Source: Agapanthus africanus (taxonomy: Eukaryota; Streptophyta; Magnoliopsida; Asparagales; Amaryllidaceae). From it: 64,000 nucleotides of DNA. Shown in pieces: positions 54,801 to 64,000 of this stretch (the first letter of the stretch is position 1; each line of letters starts with the position of its first letter). The notes beneath the pieces were generated by a model. It saw only the letters and a list, made by a program, of their open reading frames with translations, was not told the DNA's origin and did not search any database. Both the position numbers and the translations under genes were made by a program. The stretch covers positions 564,392,315 through 564,456,314 of the forward strand of contig CM057346.1 in assembly GCA_030015575.1 (NCBI GenBank). The letters run 5' to 3'.

Positions 54801-57017
54801 TTTTGGGATTAGGAGCAAGATCAGACGGGCCATCACGAGACATGATGTTAGGCGCCGGAATCAGCGACCCATGAATTAGAATTAGAAAGGAACGATATAC
54901 CTGATGGAGTAGAAAGGTTGGCAGGAGCTACAGAAGAGAGGAGACGACATAACTGGCTTCACTCAGCACTGGATAAGGTAAATTGCCGGCAGAAGAGGAA
55001 GATCGGACAATAGCAACCAGTGTGGATGTCTGGCGAGCTGTAAGTGTAGCATCAGAGTAGCCATACTTCTCCCAACAACAGTCTACACAATATTTAGTGC
55101 CACCGCAATAAGAACAATAAAGGCGAGCACGACCATGAGCGAAGTACTGTAGCAGGCCCATACAATTACTGTAGCAGATTGCAAAGTACTGTAGCATATC
55201 GGAGCGAAAAATACTGTAGCGGGTCGAGAAAAACTGTAACAAACTTGGGATCTAAAATGGCCGTCTCAGGTTGCGGATGCGAGGAAGAAGCGGCGAGAAG
55301 AAAAAGAGAAGCGGTGGAGTGGGGGTTGCAATGGAGAGGGAAACGGGTAGGGCTAGAGGATTAGGGTTAGGGTTTGGGAAAGAGAATTAAGGTTAGGGCT
55401 AAGGTTTTGGAAAATTAGGGTTTCCTTTCAATTCTTTTCAATACTCTGATACCATAAAAGGAACCGAGAAGAAATAATTTATTGGCATAATTGGCATAAG
55501 AGTTCATACTATCCATATATCGTGGGTTTTAGATCCCTCTCTATCTCAACAAATCAACTAACACAATAATCAATTATACTCATAACTAATATATAATAAC
55601 AAATTATATATTCATAACAGATAATATGGTGAAAACTAATCTAACAATGGAGTTAAGCGGACCCTAAGAGAGCTTAATGGAAAAAATGGATTAATGTGTC
55701 TGACCCATGAATGTTGGATAATTTGTTTTTCTGTTATTACATGTTCAATGCAAACTTGTCCCCTCAAGAAATCGTAATTTATGTCAAACCTGATGGTTTG
55801 AATGGAGGGGGGAGGATATAAGGATTGGGTCTCCTTTTGTTTAGCTTTGACAACCAAGGAAAGATGAATGCATGGAGAGATGCTATCCGAGACTCTTGAA
55901 TATGAACTTAATTTTGAAAACAACTAGCAGGTAAATAAACTGGGGAAATCTTTGATGACTGGCAGATAGCCGAAGGTTTATGGTTTTTTCCAGTTTTACA
56001 TCTCGCAACGCAATGCCGATAGCCAAGGGAAACCAGCACACTAGTGAAGGCGCTTGTGCTTGAAATAATATTGCAGTTGATTTGTCAACCAATATAATAG
56101 TGGCCTTTAAAACCTTCAAACTGTTGGAACTAGTTATCGTTATCAGGGAAATTATTTGGATCACTGGTTAAAAAGGTACAAACGAGGCACGAGACATTTC
56201 AAAAGAAAAACGCCTGCACACACACGGGTGCAAATGAAGGGAATAGAAATAGATGGTTGGAAAGTTACAAGGTTTAACTTGAAGGGCAGGATTTGTTGTA
56301 GTAGATTTGTCTATAATTACATCAACTTATTTGTTTATATTTTTTAATTTTATAATGCTCATAAATTTTAGAAATAAGAATAATGAGAACTACGAGGGTT
56401 GCTCCTCACCTCACAAAGGGTCTAACCATTCACCTTGTGCCTCGCCTCTTCTTAACACTTTAGCTGAAGACATACTATTTTCATTTTTATTTAAAGGAGA
56501 AAGAATTGGTATTTTCATGATACACTGAAATTTAATATTCTCAAATATTATATGCAACAATTGAAGGAGAGGCATCATACAACTATAGAATATTTTCACA
56601 AATTGCCTGACAATTGAGAAGTGAGAACCATCTTCTAATTATTTTCTCTTGCGAATTCATTCCTTCTCTGAATACAAGGTGATCACTGAAATCATTGCTT
56701 ATATACTTTGAGACTTGTCGAAAAAGCCTTCTATAATTATTTTTAAGCCTTTTAAATAATTTTTTAAAGGAAAAAAAGAATCCTTTTCACAGCAATTGAG
56801 GTGGGTTATTGAGTTCTAGTTTAAGTAGAGAAGGCTTAGGGCAAATTTACTATTTTACTTGTGTATGTGGATTCTTATATATATGCATGTTCTCCCAGAT
56901 TTAATTTTCATGTTGGTGTAACTAACTATAATGATTGTCTCTATATTATGGCAGGATGTTATGTCTCTGCTGGCTGCGGATGGTGTATCGAAGGATAAAA
57001 TTTTGAAGAACTTTTAA
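48247..57017 (+). CDS. pKIWI502-like FAD-binding FR-type oxidoreductase, five exons
   Basis: Coding segments 48,247-48,800, 51,454-51,553, 51,650-51,745, 51,837-51,917 and 56,955-57,017 give 894 nt (297 aa plus stop) in one frame, all with GT-AG borders. Homologues are known in plants as fruit protein pKIWI502. Residues 1-55 are Pro/Ser/Arg-rich without acids, like a chloroplast transit peptide. The ferredoxin-reductase-type fold follows: GQYVQIRVPS (flavin side), MAIASPP, ATGSGI at the exon 1 end continuing into SPIRSLIE (nucleotide-binding loop), LYYGARN, VLSQPDD, AVLCGHKQMTE and the C-terminal ILKNF. It is expected to move electrons between NAD(P)H and a partner, which is unknown. Intron 1 carries a tandem duplication and intron 4 a Copia element. 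Confidence 0.93.
49751..50450. repeat. 350-bp tandem duplication in intron 1
   Basis: 49,751-50,100 and 50,101-50,450 are adjacent, equal in length and nearly identical. I count about three differences (near 50,020/50,369, 50,033/50,384 and 50,071/50,420). It is recent. Confidence 0.92.
50451..51453. other. Rest of intron 1
   Basis: AT-rich with an A/G-rich stretch near 50,690-50,730. No exon or element is supported. Confidence 0.5.
51454..51553 (+). CDS. pKIWI502-like gene, exon 2
   Basis: Borders TTGCAG|TCCAATC and TATCAG|GTGTGG; 100 nt. It encodes SPIRSLIESGF to RMAYQ, including LYYGARN. Confidence 0.92.
51650..51745 (+). CDS. pKIWI502-like gene, exon 3
   Basis: Borders CTTCAG|GAAAGG and ATTCAG|GTATG; 96 nt. 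It encodes ERFKDWEAAG and VPVLSQPDD. Intron 2 is only 96 nt. Confidence 0.92.
51837..51917 (+). CDS. pKIWI502-like gene, exon 4
   Basis: Borders TCGTAG|GCTGCA and ACCGAG|GTTTGT; 81 nt. It encodes AAFSRAKQI and GAVLCGHKQMTE. Confidence 0.92.
52184..52353 (-). repeat. 3' LTR of RT-G
   Basis: On the + strand it starts TGAAAGGAACCGAG and ends TTTACAACA. Confidence 0.9.
52443..52688 (-). pseudogene. RT-G RNase H fragment
   Basis: It contains AEAEYRSIAHTVAESVWL and FCDNKATIRIAENLVFHERTKYID, the Copia RNase H hallmarks. Confidence 0.8.
52655..53032 (-). pseudogene. RT-G RT C-terminus to RNase H
   Basis: YRRLVGKLIYLTVTRLDIAF, then HLKAIKHILRYIKGS and GSIDDRHSTSGYC are typical of Copia pol. It is shifted relative to the flanking fragments. 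Confidence 0.8.
53102..53383 (-). pseudogene. RT-G RT core fragment
   Basis: It contains VLLYVDIITGDE where active Copia RT has YVDD, then LGPLRYFHGIKV. The catalytic pair is damaged and upstream RT sequence is missing. Confidence 0.75.
53772..54799 (-). pseudogene. RT-G integrase region (two frames)
   Basis: 54,799-54,212 holds the GAG-pre-integrase region (WYQRLNHP, SCESCILGK) and the start of the core (FVTFIDDHSCITW). 54,236-53,772 continues with LPSDNAKEYI, TSCSYTPQQNGIAERKNRHL and RLWNFAVLAAYCYINRMPS. One frameshift separates them near 54,230. Confidence 0.85.
54928..55242 (-). pseudogene. RT-G gag zinc-knuckle remnant
   Basis: CSYCGGTKYCVDCCWEKYG corresponds to the CCHC knuckle of Copia gag with the His replaced. 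The rest of gag is gone. Confidence 0.55.
55445..55454 (-). other. Primer-binding site of RT-G
   Basis: TGGTATCAGAG directly next to the 5' LTR edge, the Copia tRNA-Met type. Confidence 0.85.
55455..55619 (-). repeat. 5' LTR of RT-G
   Basis: The pair of 52,184-52,353, differing by a short region near 55,515-55,535. The TSD gataa follows. Confidence 0.9.
55625..56954. other. Rest of intron 4
   Basis: AT-rich; ORFs on either strand show no motif. Confidence 0.5.
56955..57017 (+). CDS. pKIWI502-like gene, exon 5
   Basis: Border ATGGCAG|GATGTT, stop TAA at 57,015-57,017. It encodes DVMSLLAADGV and KDKILKNF, the conserved end of the family. Confidence 0.93.
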   Translation, partial: DVMSLLAADGVSKDKILKNF

Positions 57018-57117
57018 ATTTGAATTTTGTGTACTAATTTGTTGTATTATTATTAGAAAAACAATAATATTTTCCATTCGTTTCCAAGCCAGCTCTTCTG
57101 AATGAGACCCAGAAGAG

Positions 57118-57123
57118 AATAAA
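57118..57123 (+). terminator. Poly(A) signal of the pKIWI502-like gene
   Basis: AATAAA 100 nt after the stop codon. Confidence 0.6.
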
Positions 57124-57650
57124 AGCTAAGGAATCAGTGAATTCTATTGTCATACACACGACGTTCACAGCATGCTTCAACAGCTAAACCTGTAAATTTG
57201 AAATTATACATCAAACAATTTTGAGGATTAGCTTCTTGAGCACAAACGAAATGTTGAGCTGATTTTAGTGTAATACAACTTTGGTAGACGTCATTCATTG
57301 TGAAGGTTCAGTAAATAATATGTCTGCGGGTAATTTCGTTGTGAGCCATTTTATTTCGTGTTTGGAATATGGATAATGCTTGATTTGTGATTTGTGTGTT
57401 CATTCCGCTATGTTGTTCATATTGTTTGTGTGGGAAAACTGATGGCAGTATCAGTATCAGGTAGTAACATAGTGAGATAAATTATATACCAAAACCATAC
57501 TATCAGGCGAACTTGTTAAACTTCAGTCTTTAGATATACGTTAGTTCTTTAGTGACAACAAAACAATATTTTCATATCTTAAAATCGTTAAACTAATCTA
57601 TTAATATTTGGTTTGCATATATATATTTCTTTGGCTAACTCCTTCTGCTG
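57124..57650. other. Intergenic DNA
   Basis: No feature supported; likely 3' flank of one gene and promoter of the next. Confidence 0.35.
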
Positions 57651-58117
57651 TTACATGAGAGAGAGTAAAATCCGTACCAAATCTCTGAACATACACACAA
57701 CAATACACACACACACACACACACTCGCCCCTCTCTCTCGTACACCCATCAACTCCCCCCTTAACCACCGCTTCTCTCTCCTCCGCCGGCGACTCTTGTC
57801 GCCATCGTCTGCACCCTCCCCTCGCACCTCTTCATCGCCTCCGACCATCATCTCCACCACCCTCACCTCCTAAACCCGAGCATCTATCCTCCAACGCCAG
57901 CAGCACCCTACAATCGGAACCCCTATCCTCGTAGCCGCGCCTCCACCAACCACCGGCGTCATCCCCTTCAGCCGCCGCAACCAACCCAGAGCCCGAACCC
58001 CTTCACTTCACTATCGTCTTCGTCATCCCCTTCGATCAAGAACCAATCGCCACCGCCGCACCGGATCCATACCCGAACCCAACCACGGTGTAGCCGTCTC
58101 CTTCTCCTCTTCTTACT
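57651..58117 (+). other. Possible leader exon of a further gene
   Basis: A (CA)n run (57,704-57,724) and CT-rich, CCGCCGG-bearing sequence resemble a long plant 5' UTR. A strong donor TCTTACT|GTAAGT lies at 58,117/58,118. An 86-codon ORF (57,613-57,873) has no conserved features and is not taken as coding. RT-H inserted about 1.1 kb downstream, so the gene may be disrupted. Confidence 0.3.
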
Positions 58118-59254
58118 GTAAGTTCCTCTCTTGATCTTCGCTTCGGTTGTTGAAGCATGAGAAAAACAATAATGATAGCTGAATTCTAATATGTTGTGTA
58201 TAAAAAAAAAAGTGAAGCATGTTTGGATATTTATACAGTTCTATGCTAAGTGCGGTGTACTGTTGACTTATGACTAAATCAATCTAGACGGAGCGTATAA
58301 CTCAGATCCCAAATCGAACTTTAGCTGAGATCGTGCCTCGCCTCTTCGTACATCGTTTTCCCGTAATCATTATCTACAAGGCAAGTATTCTTGCTTTACT
58401 TTTGGTCAATGCACATCGGCAACCCTCGTGTGTGTGTATCTATATATATATATATATATATTTTTCTGCACTGTTAAAATAGAAAGAAAAGTGTTAGTAT
58501 CCAATTATTTTATATTGTTAGAAGAATATAGACTTTTATGCAACAAAGGGATAAAAAGAAAATCGCTTAAGTATGGATCTGCATTGAGATTTATTTAACT
58601 ACAAATAAAGTTCGAAAGTTGTTAACTTTTCTCACATATATATACTTCTAGCCAGCTTGTAATTAGTATATCCATATTAAGGTTAACATTAAAGATAACA
58701 ATTGTGACTCATATCAGCTTGTATATAGCCTTCATGCAATTACTATTACCAGATAACCATTATCTTTGACATGTCATGACTATTCAATATTCTAATCTTT
58801 TAAGAACGAGATCTCTAATTAGGATGCTGAACTACATGACATGACACACTACTGTTTACTAGTTTCATTTCTATACAAATTATCATATCACAAGTTTCAG
58901 TCTTTTCAGCATTTTTTATTAGTGATCTAGTCATTACTATGGTAGATACTAATACGCTGGGTGTGGGGGTAGTTTGAGTGTGCATTCGTACGACAGGATC
59001 TCAGGAGTCCCATGCCGGCAGCTCGTACCGGGCTATATCGGTCGCATGTTATTATAGCTCGTACCGGGCTATATCGGTCGCATGTTCATTCCACATTTAG
59101 GTCCATGTTTCCTATCTCCTGGGGCCCTACCCTTGGGTTAGGAATACTCCTGCAGAGGTTGAAGCACACATTTTAACTCACGATAGGATATATTACCTTT
59201 TAGTAACCAGTTAGGTCATGACTTGATATGTTTAAATGTCTATTTCATAGTATC
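58118..59254. other. Unassigned DNA before RT-H
   Basis: Contains a TA repeat (58,440-58,462) and a 31-bp direct repeat with 36-bp offset (59,020-59,050 and 59,056-59,086, AGCTCGTACCGGGCTATATC). Otherwise nothing. Confidence 0.4.
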
Positions 59255-61346
59255 TGTTAGGAATATGTATGCCCTAGAGACCATTATTGTTGATATAGTG
59301 GATGCTTGGACATATATATAGAGGACTTTCTTGCTCGACATGATAGTATGCTATCGGGTTACCTTTATCTTAACATGTAGACTGGTATTTATATTGTGTT
59401 GATAAAACCCTTAGGATATGTACTTGACTACCAGAATTATGATGAGATCATACTAGTGGGGCCAGGGTGGTCCAAAAGTACATCCTTTAATCAGTTCCTA
59501 ATCGAGAGAATATCGAGAGTAGAGCATCGATATTCCGGAGTAGACTAGCGTGTACGTTTCTTATCACTTAGAAGGCGATGGTTGTCCCACAACCATTGGT
59601 GTGTGACATCAAAGATTGTACACAGGTGCTCATTGGAGAATGGATACACCGAACAGACTCGCCGAGGACTCCTAGTTGGTAGTATACCTATCGTCAGATA
59701 GTAGTCCTCTGGTGACATTGGTACATGTTAGTCTGTAGACCCGAGAACGTCATAGAGTCTTGTGTGGCTCCCACTGTGCTTTGATTTTCTCCCTACCACG
59801 CTAAAGAGGAGTTGTGCAAACAGGTGGATTTTGGGTACAGTCCCGAGTCACATGGAGGCAATGAGCGATAGGAAGGGTTTTGTCTCTCCCGGTATTGGGG
59901 GTTGATGTTGCGCTATGCTCGATTGGCTATAACTGGAAGTCTCTAACTAGGGCTGCTGCTAAGATTTACTGATAAGTGTTATCAGTAGTTTCTCGAACCG
60001 TTATAGGCCAGACATCGGCATGACTTATCACCTTACCGAGGTCTGACGTTTACCACCCCTAGACATGATATGCGACATATCAGACGAAGAGACCAGACTG
60101 TACAGTAGTGTTACTGATAGGTTTTATGGAGAGTATGGACAAGCTTGCTTGTTGATCTTCATATCGCTCAATACCCGGATAGCCGTTACGTCTAGCTAGT
60201 ATCGCTGATGGCTTGTTGGTGACTGATGTGATCATCACCTACTGCTGGTGTATTGACGAGTCTTAAAAGTCCCTCACAGAAGTTCCCTGGTTCAAGCGAA
60301 ACGAACTAGGACACATATGTGATATGTGTGTGGGCTTGATTAAATACGTGTATGTGATACCATATTGTAATCTGGCAGTTATCTGTTATCGAGTTAGATT
60401 ATATGTGATATAACAAGATTATCGAATCAAGTGTTGATTTGATAATGTGATACACAGATAAATGATATTAGTCGGTTATATGTGATATAACCGGATTATT
60501 AAATCAAGTGTTGGTTTAATAATGTGATATATATTATATGTGATATAATTATATCTTAACTACTATTATTAGCTCACTAATTATTCTTCATAATATATAT
60601 ATATATATATATATATAAAATAAAATATGGCTTGAATTTCTATTTTTGAGAAAAATAGAAATGAGGTGGAAAATGAGAGTATGGTTTCAAGTATGACTTT
60701 TATGTTATTTTATTCATCTTGACTTACTATTCAAGTATGGTTGCAATTTTATATTGCTAATTTCCATGCTTGAATGAGTGGGGGTCAAGGGTTGTCATTC
60801 ATTACTTGCTCATTCTAACACTTAGCCATTTTTGATGGTTTTGCTCTCATATGCTCTCTTTCTCTCATCTTCTTCCACTTCTTCATGCCACTATGGTTCA
60901 AGCTTCAACCCTCACATGTGATGTGAATCATGAAACTTGAACACATATTAGTAAGCCTCAAATCCTCTACTTCACTATCCTACTCTTGACTAGCGATCAA
61001 GTGTAGCGTGTTTCCTACGCTATAGAGTTTAGTGTAGAGATAGCTTGAGTTGGAGGGACTTCGCGTGGATCATCTTCGGCACGAAGGTCATCGGAGGAAG
61101 CTCGTCCAAATCATCAAGTGGAACCTAGTGGAGTCACAGGACTACTATACGGAGCATGTGAAGTGAAGGACTCGATCAACGAGGGTATAGCCATCTTCAC
61201 TTCTTTATACTTTAGTTGATATCAAACGTAAAACCCTAATCATCTAGTTAACGATCTTTTAAAGTCTAGCTTAGCACCTATAAAAATTTGAATTTGGTAT
61301 GCTTGATGTCACTTGGACCTCATGGTGGTGCTAGGGTAGACTTTCA
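59255..61346 (+). repeat. 5' LTR of RT-H (2,092 bp)
   Basis: It begins TGTTAGGAATATGTATGCCC and ends GACTTTCA, followed by the PBS. The start recalls the Angela/BARE group. It includes a (TA)n run near 60,594-60,617. Confidence 0.8.
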
Positions 61347-61359
61347 TGGTATCACACCC
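61347..61359 (+). other. Primer-binding site of RT-H
   Basis: TGGTATCACACCC, two bases different from the RT-A site. Confidence 0.75.
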
Positions 61360-62551
61360 AAAGATAGAAGATTAGACGACGTTAGATAAGTTACGAAACC
61401 GAAACAACTCCGAAACAGTCGCCATGAAACCCTGTTCTCTGTCGATTTTTTCAGAGCCTCTGAAATTTTTTTAAACAACTGCAGAGTGTTATTTATAATG
61501 AATCTAGAACACCACAAAAATTTCAAGCATTTTGGCCAAAATTGGGCCAGCCACTTTAGTGAAATCCCCAATCTCACCCGTTTTACTGAAGCAGTATCCC
61601 TTGAAATTTTTGTGGGGTTCTTATCTCTGGGAGTTGTGTTTAATGGTTATGTTTGATTAGCCCAAAATTGCATGTGATGTTAATTTAGTTAAAGGGCTAA
61701 TACGAAGTGTTTCGTATTCGTAATTTAACATCGTTTCGGGTTTAGTTTGATATGGATGCAGTAGTTGGAATCCACATTTAATTAGTTTTGTGAAAACTAG
61801 TTAGTGTTTATAAATCTAGCGTTTTAGCCTCGATAGATCGATTGCCACGAAGTTTCGATTCGGATCGAAACTCCGTCGCAATCGTGTATCGTACGCGAAT
61901 ACTCGCCGAATAACTTTACTAGATAGCCTCGCCCTATTGCCCCAACAAAGTGACTACCATTGCCAATAGCATCCACTCGGGTTCTTGCAACGACGGTGTT
62001 CCGCATAAGTGCACTTGGTCGACGGCATCGGGGGTGCGGCCATATACAATAGTTTCCGACGCGTATTCGATCGGGTAGTCGAAAATCTTGTTGAATTACC
62101 TGACTAAATTATTGAAAAGAGTTTTTGATAAGAGACTAAAATGCGGGGTTTATAGAGTTAGGCATGAAATTCGGAATATGAAATATTCCGGGTTTATGAT
62201 GTCTAAGGATATGCGGATTCTAATTATTGCAGTTTTACATTTCTTTTCTGCGACCGTAAGTGTAATATGTGGGGTATCTCAAATCTCGTTGCTATATGTC
62301 AACGGAATTTGGGATACACGTATTTACTTACGTTGATGATATGTGATATTATGTGTCGCTGATATGTTTTATTGGATCGTCGTGATTGAATAGCCGGTTT
62401 TTTTATGTGATATGAGAGTTTTTCAATTTTCATTCATGTAAAATTTGTATGTAATATTCTTTTATTGGGGCACTTCTGGGTTGAGGATGATGTCACCACT
62501 GTTGTATATTATTTACTTTTCCGCATTAGGATAGACCCAAGGTGGGAAGCA

Positions 62552-62639
62552 CAAGTAACCGGGTTCTAGAGTCCAGTGAGAGACTATCTCAAGGAGTTGA
62601 GACCCGGTCTCCTAACTCTAGAATTGGTAAGGTTACTTG
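62552..62639 (+). ncRNA. Conserved stem structure 1 in the RT-H leader
   Basis: CAAGTAACC (62,552-62,560) pairs with GGTTACTTG (62,631-62,639). TTCTAGAG (62,564-62,571) pairs with CTCTAGAA (62,616-62,623). TCTCAA/TTGAGA forms the tip. It is the counterpart of 24,118-24,205. Confidence 0.6.
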
Positions 62640-62864
62640 CTGCTCTCGTAAGGGTCTATGGGATGTGGGTTTGGTTATTCATCACGACTGTGGAATCCGT
62701 GTTTTACATTACTGGCTAAATTTAAAACACGGAAATCCTAGTATTCCAATATTTCATATGTTACTTCTACTGCTTGGTTCTGTGATGTTGATCATATAAC
62801 TGCGTGAGACGAATGCTATATTATATATATGATATATAATAAACATTGCTTATGTTTTGCACCA

Positions 62865-62955
62865 ACGCTAGTCCAGTCCTCGCTCTGCCTGTAGTTAAGT
62901 AACCTAACGGTGCATGACGGAGCTCAGTGGCGAATGCGGGTGGCATAAGCGTACG
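62865..62955 (+). other. Leader segment highly conserved with RT-A
   Basis: ACGCTAGTCCAGTCC, TAGTTAAGTAACCTAACGG, CAGTGGCGAATGCGG and TGGCATA are shared with 24,554-24,642 although flanks differ. No ORF explains the conservation. Confidence 0.55.
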
Positions 62956-63088
62956 TTCTATTTTCGTTTCACTTTTCTGTAATGTTTAGGAAACATTAAA
63001 TGATGGGATTTCATTAATGAGATTAATGAAAAGAATGAAACCTAAAGATGTTGTAGAATCAAACTTTTAAAAAGGGTAGCTCTAGTTT

Positions 63089-63330
63089 TTGCTTTGCATA
63101 GTGGTATTCCTTGATGAATATCCAGCACCTCATTCGATGAGGAAAGAGCCGAGATCCCTTCACCGGGAGTGACCTCTTTAGTGAAACTAGTAAATGATAC
63201 AACTCATTCGGTATTGTTTTTATAGCTTCTCTAGTTCTTTCTTTGCATAGTGGTATTCCTGAATATCATGCACCTCATTCGATAAGGAAAGAGCCGAGAT
63301 CCCTTCACCGGGAGTGACCTCTTTAGCAAA
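63089..63330 (+). ncRNA. Duplicated hairpin motif in the RT-H leader
   Basis: Two copies with AAAGAG/CTCTTT (63,143-63,148 with 63,174-63,179; 63,288-63,293 with 63,319-63,324), a CCTCA-TTCGA-TGAGG hairpin in the first and the inner TCCC/GGGA stem in both. Same doublet as at 24,782-25,009. Confidence 0.55.
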
Positions 63331-64000
63331 ACTAGTAAAAGCCTCAAGAACACTCTTTTTCAAAATCACTAGATTCTACAACGATATCCAGTTCATTACG
63401 TTCATGGTTTTCTTAAAAACGTGCGTAGCCCTCCGTCATTTCAGATAAGTGATATTTAGTATTCGTGCTACGTTTGTTGACCATAGCCAAGGCGTAGTGT
63501 GCGGTAGCTAATTAGTGCTTGTCTGCAGCATGTGATGTGATTGGATTAGGATAGTCGTGCGGTTTTGTTGACCTTAGCCAAGGGTCGCACGGGTGAGTTT
63601 AATTCAATCAAGAAGTGACAGGCTGAACTTGACTAGCATTTATGATTTGTTGACCATAGCCAAGGTCATAAGTTGCTAGGGGTAAAAACCATTATCGAGA
63701 ATTTCAAGTGTTAGAATTTGCAATGAGATTGCATACCTTCTATATGATAGTTGGATCTCGATACCCACTGCGAGTAAGAGTTACTCCTGGAAGAATTTTG
63801 CACTTTACAATTAGCTAATCCAGTAGGTGTCTAGAAAGGTGTCAGCGGAGTTATGCCTCTAGGGAAATGAGGTTTATTTTAATTAGGTCCGTACGAAATC
63901 ACGGGGAACCTCCCTCGGAGTACTGATACCTGCCTGGCCGAACGATTGGCGAACCTGTAGGGTGTAATTAATCCCGGCTAATCTTACCTTTTAGGATTTG

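Larger units (their letters stand above)
52184..55619 (-). mobile_element. RT-G: decayed Copia element in intron 4
   Basis: LTRs 52,184-52,353 (170 bp) and 55,455-55,619 (165 bp) are flanked by gataa at 52,179-52,183 and 55,620-55,624. On the minus strand the PBS TGGTATCAGAGTA directly follows the 5' LTR (right). The domain order zinc knuckle, integrase, RT, RNase H is that of Copia. At 3.4 kb it lacks most of gag and part of RT, and frames are broken. It is antisense to the host gene, which may help the intron tolerate it. Confidence 0.92.
59255..64000 (+). mobile_element. RT-H: Copia-type LARD-like element, distant relative of RT-A, runs off the window
   Basis: A 2,092-bp LTR (59,255-61,346), a PBS variant (TGGTATCACACCC) and a non-coding leader line up in order with RT-A. 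It is clearly diverged from RT-A across the LTR, yet several leader segments are conserved. The left flank gtatc (59,250-59,254) should be the TSD; its partner is outside. No protein motif was found. Confidence 0.8.

Noticed and set aside
57613-57873. 86-codon ORF with His-Thr repeats
   Set aside because: Made from a (CA)n repeat and CT-rich leader-like sequence; no conserved motif.

Overview
The window is nuclear DNA of a flowering plant. It contains split genes with GT-AG introns, one of them a homologue of the plant fruit protein pKIWI502. It also contains nested Ty3 and Copia LTR retrotransposons with plant-type primer-binding sites, an RTE-clade LINE and MITE-like foldbacks. I cannot name the species. 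No bacterial, organellar or viral genome features are present.

Left part (1-36,182) is one nest of elements, which I could order from boundaries and 5-bp target duplications (TSDs). The oldest is RT-D, a minus-strand Ty3 element of Tat/Retand type that keeps gag but no pol; its remains lie at 3,694-4,713 and 31,199-36,182. RT-E (1-3,693, minus) sits in its left part. RT-A (4,714-31,198, + strand, 2,104-bp LTRs, TSD ttcgt) is a Copia-type element with no recognisable protein. RT-B (7,460-23,988, minus, 2.14-kb LTRs) sits inside RT-A and is an Ogre/Tat-like element with an extra ORF1 and gag but no pol. RT-C, a 3,174-bp solo LTR (17,061-20,234, TSD gcggc), sits inside RT-B gag. Removing RT-C and one TSD copy restores the gag reading frame exactly.

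RT-B and RT-D each carry a small + strand (antisense) gene with its own TATA box. The two predicted proteins are related. Much of RT-B and RT-E is built from short perfect hairpins: the LTRs are tiled with them, and the region between gag and the antisense gene holds three blocks of five hairpins whose stems differ but whose loop is constant. RT-A and its distant relative RT-H (59,255 to beyond the window) share leader RNA structures supported by compensatory changes. These structures are the most unusual content of the window.

Middle and right (36,183-59,254) are gene-bearing. A probable leader exon near 37.3 kb is followed by a long intron holding a MITE-like element, a diverged duplication, an RTE LINE (40,876-43,944, 12-bp TSD) and foldback sequence, then by a 167-codon basic, Ser/His-rich protein gene (46,394-46,897). 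Next is the five-exon pKIWI502-like oxidoreductase gene (48,247-57,017). Its intron 1 holds a recent 350-bp tandem duplication and its intron 4 a decayed Copia element (RT-G, TSD gataa). A possible leader exon of another gene lies near 57.7-58.1 kb. The window ends in the 5' LTR and leader of RT-H.
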